Made by a program: the position numbers and the translations under genes | Source: Tranzscheliella williamsii | Taxonomy: Eukaryota; Basidiomycota; Ustilaginomycetes; Ustilaginales; Ustilaginaceae | Reading direction: 5' to 3' | Length of the DNA: 64,000 nt | Assembly: GCA_023212725.1 (NCBI GenBank) | Contig: JALBYF010000020.1 | Coordinates: 62,001-126,000 of the forward strand | Notes under the pieces: model-generated | What the model saw: the letters and a program-made list of their open reading frames with translations, nothing else | Databases searched by the model: none | Told to the model about the DNA's origin: nothing | Shown: positions 10,167 to 21,764 of the stretch, piece after piece | How positions within the stretch are numbered: the first letter of the stretch is position 1 | Layout of the letters: each line of letters starts with the position of its first letter

Positions 10167-10316
10167 ATCACTACGGTTTAACGCACCTTATGGAAACGCG
10201 ATTGCACGCCACCGCCCCTGCTAAAAAGTGTTTCCCGGGCAGCGCTCGGGAAACACTTTTTACCAGGAGCGGTGGCGTGCAATCGCGTCTCAGAGGGTGC
10301 GTTAAACCCTAGTGAT
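10167..10316. repeat. 150-bp near-perfect palindrome (foldback / MITE-like)
   Basis: The left arm 10167-10237 and right arm 10247-10316 are reverse complements with few mismatches, around a 9-nt centre (10238-10246). Outer ends read ATCACTA and TAGTGAT; shared inner blocks include GGTTTAACGCACC, CGCGATTGCACGCCACCGC and AAAAAGTGTTTCCCG. It lies 118 bases downstream of the MFS stop codon. A piece resembling one arm occurs at 18579-18609, which suggests a dispersed element. No clear target-site duplication was found. Confidence 0.85.
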
Positions 10317-10434
10317 TAAGGTACGTATCTGGGGGGCCGGCCGTGCCTAATTAGAAGTGGCCTTTATACGATGCAGGTGCGAAGGTTATTCCGTCCGCGA
10401 AATTAAATCAAGTGCTCCGGGAAATGAATTCTAT

Positions 10435-12216
10435 TTACATGGCGTGTTTGGACAGGGCGCGGATTTTGGGCCCAAACTTGTACAGCAAGAAGGGAATCGG
10501 CACCATGACCAGGGCGATGAAGCCGAGGAGCGTCGAGGCCCAGCGTGGATTGAGGGTAACGAAAAGGGAATTTGCGAAGAGCGGAAAACCGGCGCCGGCC
10601 GCAGATCTACATACGGTGTTAGCGGCGAGGGCGGAGGCGGCGTTGGCGAGGTAGACGTCGATAAGGTAGTTGAAGACGCCGAGGAAGCAGAAGAGGACGC
10701 CAAAGCCGATCATACTGCCGGCCATCATGGGTGACCAGAAGCTGATGGACGAGTAGGAGGTCCATCCGAACCAGAAGAAGGCGATGGTCAGGGCGGGCCC
10801 GGCGATCATGATAACGTAAAGTCGCTCCTCCGGCGGCACACGCATGATGCCTTGTGCCTTGAGCTCGTCCGCTTTCCGAGAGTATTTCGGGTTGAAGTAG
10901 GCGACGTACAGAGCAACCGCTGCACAGCCGCCGAGGAAGAAGGGAACAAACATAAGACCCGAGATGCCGGCGTTGAAGCCGTGGCCGAGAGTAAAGACGA
11001 TGGGGTAAGCCTCAAAGAGCAAATAGACGACTCCGTAGACAAAGGAGAGGTAAATCGTCATGACCAACAGCATAGGCTCGCGCGCAAGCATGATGAACGG
11101 CTTGAGAAGGGTGTTGTTGAGGCGCGAGCGCATGTCGGTCTTGGCGAGCTCGATCGGCGCCTTGTACCTCTCATCGCCCGTCTCCTTGCGAATGCGACGC
11201 GCCTTTCGAAGCAAAATGATGGGGGCGTACGTCTCGGGCAAAGTCAGGATGACCAGGCAGAGGCAGACGCCGGAGAAGATGGTGCAGACCCAGAAGACCC
11301 ACCTCCAGCTCGTGCCAGAGACGGCGATGAAGCCTGATACAATGGGACCCAGGGCGGGACCGGCGAAGGGGGCGAGCGAAAAGAGCGACAGAGCGATACC
11401 CCTTGTCTTGGCATCCCAGAGATCAGCAATCAGACCACCCGAGTTGGTCAGAGGCGACGCAGCAAAGGTGCCTGCCAAAAACCGGAAGACGAGGATGGAG
11501 GCGGTATTCTTGGCGAGAGCGCAGCCGATGTTGAAACATGTGTAGGCCAACATCGCTCCGATGAAGATCGGCTTTCGACCATATTGTTCGGACAGAGGGC
11601 CCCAAAGGAGCGGACCGAGACAGTAGCCGGCCACAAAGATAGCAATGCAGAGCGTAGCGACCACTTGACTGATGCCGAAATACGCTTCCAACTCGGGAAC
11701 AATGCCGGCCGGTGCAGAAGAGGTAAAGGTGGAATTGAGGACCAACAAGCCGCCGAGCATGGTGAGATACCATCGGTAGGTGCGTGACCAGTTAAACGGA
11801 TTTTCTGCATCGTTCTCACCCTCCCAGTGAACGACGACCAAGTCTTTGCCTGCTTGTGACTGGAATCGCTCCAGATGATTCTCGGTGTTGGCGCGCTCCA
11901 GATCGCCGCCAAACGGGTGCGATGAGTCGCGAGCTTCCAACTTCTCGCGCTTGGAAAAGACCTTCGCTATGAACTGGCGATCCGCCGCGTCCAACTCGGC
12001 GGGTAAGTAATCGGGGGTAATCTGCGGTGCGAAACCGACACCAGACGGGTTCCTGCCGTGTCTGGAAGGGGTGGATTCGACCATCGCGGATTCTTTGTCG
12101 ACGGTGTTGTTGCTGGCATCGCTCCCACCCGCAGTATTGGTACCTTCGGCCGTCGTCGAGGAGATCTGCTTCTCGAGATCGACCGAAGACGGGGTTATTG
12201 ACGCTGCGTTGGTCAT
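10435..12216 (-). CDS. MFS transporter, DHA1 drug:H+ antiporter type
   Basis: 593 residues from the first ATG, at 12216. The N-terminal 140 residues are cytosolic and Ser/Thr/Glu-rich, ending with the ENPFNWSRTYRW block that commonly precedes TM1 in fungal DHA1 carriers. Twelve hydrophobic segments follow. The loop 2-3 signature GPLSEQYGRKPIFI is present, as is the TM5 antiporter-type GPALGPIVSGFI. Related yeast and fungal proteins export drugs or polyamines (TPO/FLU family) at the plasma membrane; the substrate here cannot be told from sequence. The gene is intronless and has the 150-bp palindrome just past its stop codon. Confidence 0.85.
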   Translation of the reverse strand: MTNAASITPSSVDLEKQISSTTAEGTNTAGGSDASNNTVDKESAMVESTPSRHGRNPSGVGFAPQITPDYLPAELDAADRQFIAKVFSKREKLEARDSSHPFGGDLERANTENHLERFQSQAGKDLVVVHWEGENDAENPFNWSRTYRWYLTMLGGLLVLNSTFTSSAPAGIVPELEAYFGISQVVATLCIAIFVAGYCLGPLLWGPLSEQYGRKPIFIGAMLAYTCFNIGCALAKNTASILVFRFLAGTFAASPLTNSGGLIADLWDAKTRGIALSLFSLAPFAGPALGPIVSGFIAVSGTSWRWVFWVCTIFSGVCLCLVILTLPETYAPIILLRKARRIRKETGDERYKAPIELAKTDMRSRLNNTLLKPFIMLAREPMLLVMTIYLSFVYGVVYLLFEAYPIVFTLGHGFNAGISGLMFVPFFLGGCAAVALYVAYFNPKYSRKADELKAQGIMRVPPEERLYVIMIAGPALTIAFFWFGWTSYSSISFWSPMMAGSMIGFGVLFCFLGVFNYLIDVYLANAASALAANTVCRSAAGAGFPLFANSLFVTLNPRWASTLLGFIALVMVPIPFLLYKFGPKIRALSKHAM

Positions 12217-13779
12217 CTTCGGAGAGGACACGGACAGAACCAGGGAAGAACGGCGCCGAAAAGCGAGGGCAGCTGGTAGCTAGAAGGAGAGGCACAAGCG
12301 AACACACAAGAGAGTGTGAGTGTGTGTATGTTTATATCAGCTTGATTCGGAGCCACTCAGCACCAACGTGACAAAACTCTCTGCGAGAAGACAAACGTTC
12401 CAACCAAAACCACACCGCGACAGGGGCCCGGGCCGAATTTCTTCGTTATCCGTCGGTAGTCTCAGCGTCTCAGCTGATAGGTAGAGCACGCCTACAAGTT
12501 GTGCATGCATCGCCGCAGATGGGCGAAGCATGAAGCGCAACTCGGAAAATCCAAGTGCGGCGGCCAGTCCGAAAGCGTCAGAGACAATTTGAAGCGGTCA
12601 CAGTCATAGTGATTGAGCAAACAGTGGATGGGCAGAGCGGCGTTTCCGGAAGCGTCAGCGAACAAACTATACCGTGACGACCAGTAATACATGCGATTTC
12701 GCATCAAAACTTGCGTCGGCGTTGCAGGTTCCCCTCCACTCTAGTCGAATCATAATCAATTACGAGCTCTTGATTCTGATTAGATCCAGCGCAATTGGAA
12801 ATGTAAATCTCTCGTCCGGCCGATGCCGTCATAGCCGACAATAGCCATTTCAAAGTAAGAACCCGTCCGCCCGAAGCCATCTGGTAGGGAGCATGTCGCC
12901 AACAGCAAGGCCGGGTTGGATGGCTGTGGACGCCCGCATCGCTGCTGTTCGTGCTGCCAACAACGACCATGGCGTGGACGGGTGCGCAGCCAGCAAGGAA
13001 GCTGAGAGCTAGGAACTGGGAGCTGACGCGCCCACCCCGATGTATCAAAGTCGGATCTGCCGAGCGGGTAAGGGATGTCGTGTCATGCTTGCTTATACTT
13101 CATCTAGCCTAGACGCGTGGATCGGCCACAGAGTGCTTTTAGCCCAGTGCGTGCGCTATAACCGAACAGTGCCGACGCTGCACACCCTGCATACGCAAAC
13201 TGCTATACACAGTGTAGACACTTCTGGGCGGCCAAACAGCCACGGCGTTACCCCCTGCTGCTGCGCAACTCCGTGGATGTAGGCGTGTACGCGGACTTAT
13301 ATCCCTGCTGCCACACGAACCACGTCGTTGTCGGCGGCTGTCAAGCAGCAACGAAATTGTGCTTCCGTCTCTCGCGCGGAACGAACCTGCGCTTCTACAT
13401 GCATATGCATCGGAAATTTACTGTGACTGTTCTGTTTTTCTATTCTTTCCTGGCGTTAGGAGGCACCGGCGTCCGCGGAGCAGCGAGCGGTGCTCAGTCG
13501 CTACATTGTCCTTGCGTAGGCGCCAAAGGCCTGAGTCGACTCGACCAGCTTGATCCGCGCACGAGGCTAGCAGTAAGAGGCAAGAGCAGCGTCACAACGC
13601 CCCGTCAGAATCCGCACTGACGCACCGGCGGAAAGCGCGAGCGGATACATAGCTTGGCCCGCCGGCATCGCCGATCCCAGTAATGGACCGCGCAAATGCT
13701 GCCCGGACACCGTTCAACCCGCCGCCGACCAAGGCTGAGCAGGGCGAGGAGCCAGCAGCGGTGCGGACAGCATGCCTGA
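12217..13779. other. 1.56-kb intergenic region
   Basis: It contains the promoter of the MFS gene (12217 onward, with a GT-rich run near 12310-12335). The rest has no gene I can support. Two open frames look superficially secretory (13048-12704 minus and 13273-13620 plus), but neither has a convincing start, splice pattern or coding bias. No tRNA was found. Confidence 0.5.
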
Positions 13780-15756
13780 TCACGATCTGACCACCAGTAA
13801 AACTTCTGGAAACGTGCCGGCGGCTGGGTCCCACCGGCTCAGACCGACACGCAATGGCTGCTCGTCACAAGGCCCGGCCACTTCGCTGTGCTCTGTCGGC
13901 GCACTCACCATAGCTGAGTTGAGCGGGGCACCGTCTGTAGTAGCCGCGCTAGGGATGCTGTGATGCGGAGCCCCGAGCATTCGCTCGACTAGCCAGACAC
14001 GGTTCCGGAACCCGATTTGCTGCAGGCCCATGCCATCCGGACCTCGCCAGGCACTCAGCGCACCAACTTCTGGCACCGATCCGTGCTTCGCTCTGGCGTC
14101 TTCGGCCTTCTGGCGCTGGATTCGCCGTTCGCGGTGGGTGTCCGTGCACACCTGCGCAATCCACTGTATCTCGCTCTCGCCCAGCACCGTGTCCGAAGAG
14201 GATGACGCAAGGATATGCAGAGTCTCCAAACGGGGCAGCTGGCATAGCAGCGCCGCGAGCCGAGACAGATCGTCTTCCCAGATCTGTATCACGAAATCCT
14301 CGAGGCGCGGACAGTGCTGCACGATCGTTGCGAGCTGATCCAGCGAGAGGCCAATGCCGTGCAGGCGCAGCTTGGTTAGTTGGTCCCCGCGCGACACGGC
14401 GACACGGTGGAGGAACGAGTTTGGGAGCGTTGGCAGGTGGGCCGGCGGCGACGACGACTTGGAGTGCCCATAACGGACGCTGCCCTCCGGCGGCGGGCCG
14501 GAGAAGCGGCGGATCAAATCCTCAGATGTCATATCAGCCAGGCCCTGGGCGCGCTGCCGCGCAGCACCGCCTTGATACTCCCCGCTCTCGTCGTAGTCCA
14601 ATTCGTCGTCAATTTCGAGCTCGTCGAGGTCGACCAGGCCGTCTTCGCTGACATCGTGCCCGCCGTCCATGGCCGGTCGCGAGCCGGACCCGGCGTAGTG
14701 TGTCAGTTCCTTCAGCCCCTCGGCCTGCTCTACGAGGTCGGCAAAGCGGCGGTAGAAGTCGGCGACGCGCGACGCAGGGAGCGAGCGGGAGCCGGACGAC
14801 GATGCCGACCGTGGATAGGTCAGGGATAGCAACCTCAACTTAGCCGCATAAGGGATCATCAGAGAGATATCCCTCGCTTGGATGTCGAGGCCCTCCATGG
14901 CCAGGTCGGTCACGCCTCCGCCACGTGCCGAAGCGGCCCTGAGCACCGCTTCTATGCCGCGGCCGGTCACAGCACGGCATCCGGCAAGCGACAGCCTCTC
15001 GAGGCGCCCTAAATGCGGGCCAAGCGCGGCGAGGTGCGCATCCGTGAGAAGCGGCGAGTGTTGGCAAAGAAGGCTAAGACTCTGGAGACCTGTTGATACT
15101 GCGTCATCCGTAACCTTGTCTGTGAGGACCGTGCCTCCGGGGGATGCTCTGTGCCTGTCGGTCTCGGCGTGGGCAATCTTGGCAGCGATATCAACGAGGG
15201 CGTTGACGACAGATCTTTCGGGCAGGATGATGCTGAGGTGCTGGACGGATGGTTGGATGTGCCTGACGAGCGATGTTGTGGACCAAGTTCTTGCGTCGCC
15301 GGTGATTTCGAGGCGTTGGAGGCGCGGGGACGACCTGAGGAGGCAGGGGAGGATGCGGTCGTTGAGGCTACCGGTGCGTGTCCAGGCGAGGGATTGCAGT
15401 GCGGTGGCGTGGGCGAAGGTGGCGACGATGTCTGCCTCGAGTGCCTCGAGCGCCTCTGCACGGAGGCCGAACGGGAAGACGCGCAGCTCGACGGTGCGAA
15501 CCAGGCGGCAGAGCGCGGGACTCGCCCCGAGCGTTGCGAAGACCAGGCGCAGCCGCCGCTGATCGCGCAGAAACAGACGCTCGTACAGCAGCGGCGTCGC
15601 AATCTGCCCAAACAGCCGGCACACCAGCGCGCACGCCCCCAGATCCCGCACCCGGTACCGCAGCTCCCCCACAATCCCCACCAACACATCCACCGGCAAC
15701 AAACCCAACCACCCGCCCCCCACACCACCAGCAGCACTCGCATCATCCTCCTCCAT
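13780..15756 (-). CDS. F-box / leucine-rich-repeat protein
   Basis: 658 residues from ATG 15756, single exon. The F-box lies at about residues 16-60 (LLPVDVLVGIVGELRYRVRDLGACALVCRLFGQIATPLLYE, read as two helices). LRR-like segments follow (LQRLEITG, LERLSLAGC, LRLLSLTYP), then an acidic spacer at about residues 372-395, then two more LRR-like units (LTKLRLHGIGL, LETLHIL). The layout parallels the protein at 120-2753, but the sequences differ clearly. It is a probable SCF substrate receptor. The first 150 codons lie in a strong composition switch, so its N-terminal codon use is unlike the rest. Confidence 0.75.
   Translation of the reverse strand: MEEDDASAAGGVGGGWLGLLPVDVLVGIVGELRYRVRDLGACALVCRLFGQIATPLLYERLFLRDQRRLRLVFATLGASPALCRLVRTVELRVFPFGLRAEALEALEADIVATFAHATALQSLAWTRTGSLNDRILPCLLRSSPRLQRLEITGDARTWSTTSLVRHIQPSVQHLSIILPERSVVNALVDIAAKIAHAETDRHRASPGGTVLTDKVTDDAVSTGLQSLSLLCQHSPLLTDAHLAALGPHLGRLERLSLAGCRAVTGRGIEAVLRAASARGGGVTDLAMEGLDIQARDISLMIPYAAKLRLLSLTYPRSASSSGSRSLPASRVADFYRRFADLVEQAEGLKELTHYAGSGSRPAMDGGHDVSEDGLVDLDELEIDDELDYDESGEYQGGAARQRAQGLADMTSEDLIRRFSGPPPEGSVRYGHSKSSSPPAHLPTLPNSFLHRVAVSRGDQLTKLRLHGIGLSLDQLATIVQHCPRLEDFVIQIWEDDLSRLAALLCQLPRLETLHILASSSSDTVLGESEIQWIAQVCTDTHRERRIQRQKAEDARAKHGSVPEVGALSAWRGPDGMGLQQIGFRNRVWLVERMLGAPHHSIPSAATTDGAPLNSAMVSAPTEHSEVAGPCDEQPLRVGLSRWDPAAGTFPEVLLVVRS
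15241..15740. other. Strand-composition switch, G/T-rich to C/A-rich
   Basis: Plus-strand hand counts: 15301-15360 has G31 C10 and 15661-15720 has G4 C35 A18 T3, with the turn near 15480. Here the switch covers the 5' end of a minus-strand gene, yet the plus-strand polarity is the same as at the 3' end of plus-strand genes. Confidence 0.75.
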
Positions 15757-16095
15757 CCTAGCCCAATATACTACGCCATACCGCTCATGCCGTGCTGGCA
15801 GTTCTAAGCCAAACTTACCCGCAAACTACCACAACATGGACAGAAACTGTAGTCACACGTCAGATACTCGCGTGTGGAGGCCGATATCCCTAACACTAAC
15901 TTCCAATCTAACATCCTTTCTTCACTTTGGCCTGTTCGGCTGACACGAGTTGTAAGTCGGCTAGGTTACGGCACAGCCCACAAGCGCACGCTCTCTGTTG
16001 ATAGGCGGACATTCCTATCACGACTTGCTTCCGAGTGTTTCGGAGATACAGGGGTATGGGGTTTCAGGATGGGAGAGGGAGGATTCGCCGGGCAT
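15757..16095. other. Intergenic spacer
   Basis: About 340 bases between the F-box promoter side and the 3' end of the hydrolase gene. I see no gene or repeat. Confidence 0.5.
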
Positions 16096-18090
16096 TTAAA
16101 AGCGGCGCCGGGAGTTGAGCTCTGCCACTGCCTCGTGAATCTCGTTAAACGCCGCGGTAAGGTGAGACTCCTTCTTGTCCTCGGCGCTCAGGTTCCCAAG
16201 GTGCTTTCCGTCCTTGGCCGATGGGAAGGGCGACGCGTCGACGTCACACTTGACTCCTGTGTGGGGTACAGTCCCGTCGACAAAGTAATTGCGGATCACC
16301 TTGTTGATGCACTTGGACGGCTGTGAGATGGTGCAGTGGCCGTAGCCAGCCCGGCGCACCGAAACAGCCGTGCCGAAGGTGGTGGCCATCTTGTCCGCAT
16401 AGCGGCCCGGGGTGACCGGGTCAAAATCGTTGCCAAGCGCGAGGAGCGGGAACGAAGTCCTGGCGGTAAAATTGCCATAGTGTCGCTCGGTCGATCGCAT
16501 TGGCCAAGAGCCAAGGCACTTGATGCCCTCGCTGGAGAAGAATTGACCAAACAGCTTAGAGTCTCTTTCAATGTACTGGATATGCTCTTGAGCGCGCTCG
16601 ATGGTCCATGGCTTTTCTGACGCTTCTCGAATGGCATCACCGCACGCAATAGCAGCGTTGGCATCTTCGGACTCTGGAACAATCGGTTTACGGTAGATAG
16701 GATCGCCGTACGTGTTGATGAAGCTGGTAGCATCGCCATTCATGATATTGTTGAGCTGCTCAGCAAAGTGGGGCCAGCCAGCCGGCTTGTAGAGAACGGA
16801 GAAGAAGCTTTCGATAAGTTTGGTGTAGGTGAGCAGCTGTGGCACATCGGCCGTGCTAACCGGTTTTGGATGTAGCTTTAGAGACTCGAGCAGCTCAACA
16901 AATTTCTTTTGCAACCTTTCGCCGCTCGAAGCTTGGCCGGCTAGCTTGCACGCATCGGGTCCAGCTTTGACACACTCTTCGAAAAAGCCCTCGAAGACGG
17001 CGTCAGTGTCCTTTAGATTGTCGCTCCATTCGCCGCGGATGTAGTTGGGCACATCAACAACGCCGTCGATGGCCAGCCGTCGTACGTCGTTGGGAAACAT
17101 ATCGGCGAAGACAGAGCCCAGGACGGTACCGTAGCTGAAGCCCCAATAGTTGATCTGCTTGTCGCCGAAGAAGTGATGCAAAAGCTTCATGTCGCGTGCC
17201 ACGGCGGTGGTGCCGACATACGTGGCCATTTCGTGCGTGAAATGATTAGATTGACAGATTTCGGTGGACAGCTGAGTGCTTGCCAGAACTGCACCAATCT
17301 CCGATTGGACAGAGCCAGGGTGGGCATAGAGAGCGCCCATAGCATCGTCTTCGATGCGGCTAATATAGCTGGCCTGAGAGTTGTTCCAACAGTTCATGGT
17401 AGGGAAAGTCCGTCCGACTCCGCGTGGATCAAAAGATACAATGTCATACTTGCCGTCAAAGATGGTGTCGAACTGCTGCGCCAGGAGTGTGTTGTTCTTC
17501 TGTGCGTTTTTGCGTGCTAGGAACTCAAAGCCTGAGCCGCCAGGTCCACCGGGATTGGTCAGTATAGTGCCGAGCACATCACTTCTCGATGTGTTACCAG
17601 CGCCCGCCGGGAAATGGATCACGGCGATGGACGCATTACGGTGGTCGCGGGGATCCGCATAGTTGAGTGGAGCTTTCATCCTGCCGCATTTGAGGGGCTC
17701 AGGGTACCGCTTCTTGTCCCCGCAGTCAAACCAGACTACCTCGCCTCGAGCGGCTTGGGAAAAATCGGTCTGTTCCTCGAGCTGCAGAGCAGGATAGGAG
17801 GAAGCATAAGTGGCGGTCGTCGCTTGCGTTGAGAAACCCTTTGCCGCCCGAAATACGGCACGAGTTACGACACCATTTGCACTGTTCCAAGCCTGATTTA
17901 TCCCAGGGCTGAGCAGTAGCAGCATGAAGCTCTGGATGATAAGCAAACAGCGAGTTAGCTGGCTGAGCCTCGACGACGGTAGCTGAGAGCATTGCTGCTG
18001 GCACCGGTTCGCATCAGCGCTCGGCTCGGGCTGAGCTTCGCCGAGGGCGTTGTAGTGATGCTCCAAGCGCTGCTTCTCGACGTCGTCCAT
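16096..18090 (-). CDS. TAP-like alpha/beta hydrolase, membrane-anchored
   Basis: 664 residues from ATG 18090. A short cytosolic tail is followed by a hydrophobic helix at about residues 45-64 (CLLIIQSFMLLLLSPG), so the enzyme is a type II membrane or secreted protein. The fold shows the oxyanion segment NPGGPGGSG, the nucleophile elbow GFSYGT (near residue 317), an acid in GNDFDPVTP (near 554) and a histidine in GYGHC (near 584). The C-terminal block from about 540 is the TAP-like domain found in tripeptidyl aminopeptidases and related prolyl-type peptidases. It probably trims N-terminal peptides or hydrolyses esters in the secretory pathway; which of these is not decidable from sequence. Confidence 0.8.
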   Translation of the reverse strand: MDDVEKQRLEHHYNALGEAQPEPSADANRCQQQCSQLPSSRLSQLTRCLLIIQSFMLLLLSPGINQAWNSANGVVTRAVFRAAKGFSTQATTATYASSYPALQLEEQTDFSQAARGEVVWFDCGDKKRYPEPLKCGRMKAPLNYADPRDHRNASIAVIHFPAGAGNTSRSDVLGTILTNPGGPGGSGFEFLARKNAQKNNTLLAQQFDTIFDGKYDIVSFDPRGVGRTFPTMNCWNNSQASYISRIEDDAMGALYAHPGSVQSEIGAVLASTQLSTEICQSNHFTHEMATYVGTTAVARDMKLLHHFFGDKQINYWGFSYGTVLGSVFADMFPNDVRRLAIDGVVDVPNYIRGEWSDNLKDTDAVFEGFFEECVKAGPDACKLAGQASSGERLQKKFVELLESLKLHPKPVSTADVPQLLTYTKLIESFFSVLYKPAGWPHFAEQLNNIMNGDATSFINTYGDPIYRKPIVPESEDANAAIACGDAIREASEKPWTIERAQEHIQYIERDSKLFGQFFSSEGIKCLGSWPMRSTERHYGNFTARTSFPLLALGNDFDPVTPGRYADKMATTFGTAVSVRRAGYGHCTISQPSKCINKVIRNYFVDGTVPHTGVKCDVDASPFPSAKDGKHLGNLSAEDKKESHLTAAFNEIHEAVAELNSRRRF

Positions 18091-18295
18091 GTTGATGTTT
18101 CGCTCCGTGGTGAGACGGATGGGAAAGAGGCGACCTCCTCCATGCTACTAGCATAAGAGGCTCAGTCGGGCTTGCACGGGCCAGCGCCCCAGTGGATGGG
18201 TCCAAGTCGAGCCGGAGCCCAGCCAGCCGACAGGCGCGAGGAAAGGGACTAACCATCCGCTCTAACACCCTAGGAGTCATAGTCGGCCCCATAGT

Positions 18296-18337
18296 CGGCG
18301 GAAAGATCGGCGGAAAGATCGGCGGAAAGATCGGCAG
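18296..18337. repeat. 12-bp tandem repeat, about 3.5 copies
   Basis: The unit CGGCGGAAAGAT is repeated exactly three times (18296, 18308, 18320), followed by a partial copy. It lies in the divergent promoter region and is probably a slippage product. Confidence 0.8.
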
Positions 18338-18578
18338 AACGATTCCTCCTTGACTTCAAATTTTCCTTGGCGACCACCCGTCTGTTTGTCTCTTTCAGCT
18401 GCCATGCTTGGGATAAGGACTTGCCACTCCATGCCGATGACTGACTCTGTTCAGGTTTGCGGACCGTTGATGCTGCGGAAAGGTTTGGCAGGCCGGGGGC
18501 ACTATCGTGAGCACGTCATGTTTAGACTTTGGAATCCCAATCGCGCTTCCACGCTCTAAATCAGCTTGCAGAGGCATT

Positions 18579-18609
18579 CGAAAACACTTTTAAGCAGGAG
18601 CGGCGTGCC
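18579..18609. repeat. Fragment resembling one arm of the 10.2-kb palindrome
   Basis: The segment from CGAAAACACTTTT through GCAGGAGCGG and CGTGC aligns with the right arm at 10247-10280 (CGGGAAACACTTTTT, CCAGGAGCGG, CGTGC), with a 2-base deletion and a few substitutions. Only about 31 bases match, so it would be a relic copy. Confidence 0.45.
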
Positions 18610-18939
18610 TAGATTCAACACCCAATATTGAATTGATTTTAGGGACTTCGAGCTAGAGCCCCATTAGCTACTCGATCCGGATCGGTGTTAAATCGTCCCC
18701 CATTTGACAGTTTCGTGCCAGGAAGCTGAATCCACGCGAGCGCGTGCTGTCTTAGCCGGCCTGCCCGGTTACCCTGCCCTCCGTTACGACCAATCTGGAT
18801 CTCGTCGGTCTAGAGCTCACCCTTCCATCGTCGCCAGTACCTAGCCCCCTACATTTCGTCGTGCTTTCCAGTTGATCCGTTCCTCCGCTGCCTCTTGCTC
18901 CGCAGCCTGTCGTCACTCCCTCACTCGAATATCGCCGGT

Positions 18940-21665
<2,726 letters not shown>

Positions 21666-21764
21666 AGAGCAACGGAGTACAATGCAAGCCCCGATCGGTA
21701 CACATTAGCCAAAGCGTCTATGTTCACATGGTTAGATAAGAGAGGGCGGCGCTGTGCTCGGCGA

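Larger units (their letters stand above)
18091..18939. other. Divergent promoter region with repeats
   Basis: 850 bases between the minus-strand hydrolase start (18090) and the NMO start (18940). It contains a short 12-bp tandem repeat and a fragment resembling the 10.2-kb palindrome; both are listed separately. No gene was seen. Confidence 0.5.

Noticed and set aside
12460..12545. tRNA-like D-arm sequence (CTCAGCTGATAGGTAGAGC)
   Set aside because: No matching acceptor stem and no T-loop GTTCRANYC in the proper place.
12704..13048. Minus-strand frame with a secretory-looking N-terminus
   Set aside because: It has no ATG before the hydrophobic segment, no supporting upstream exon, and weak codon bias.
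13273..13620. 115-codon frame with a signal-peptide-like stretch
   Set aside because: The hydrophobic part lies well inside the frame, codon use is unlike neighbouring genes, and no intron or homologous motif supports it.
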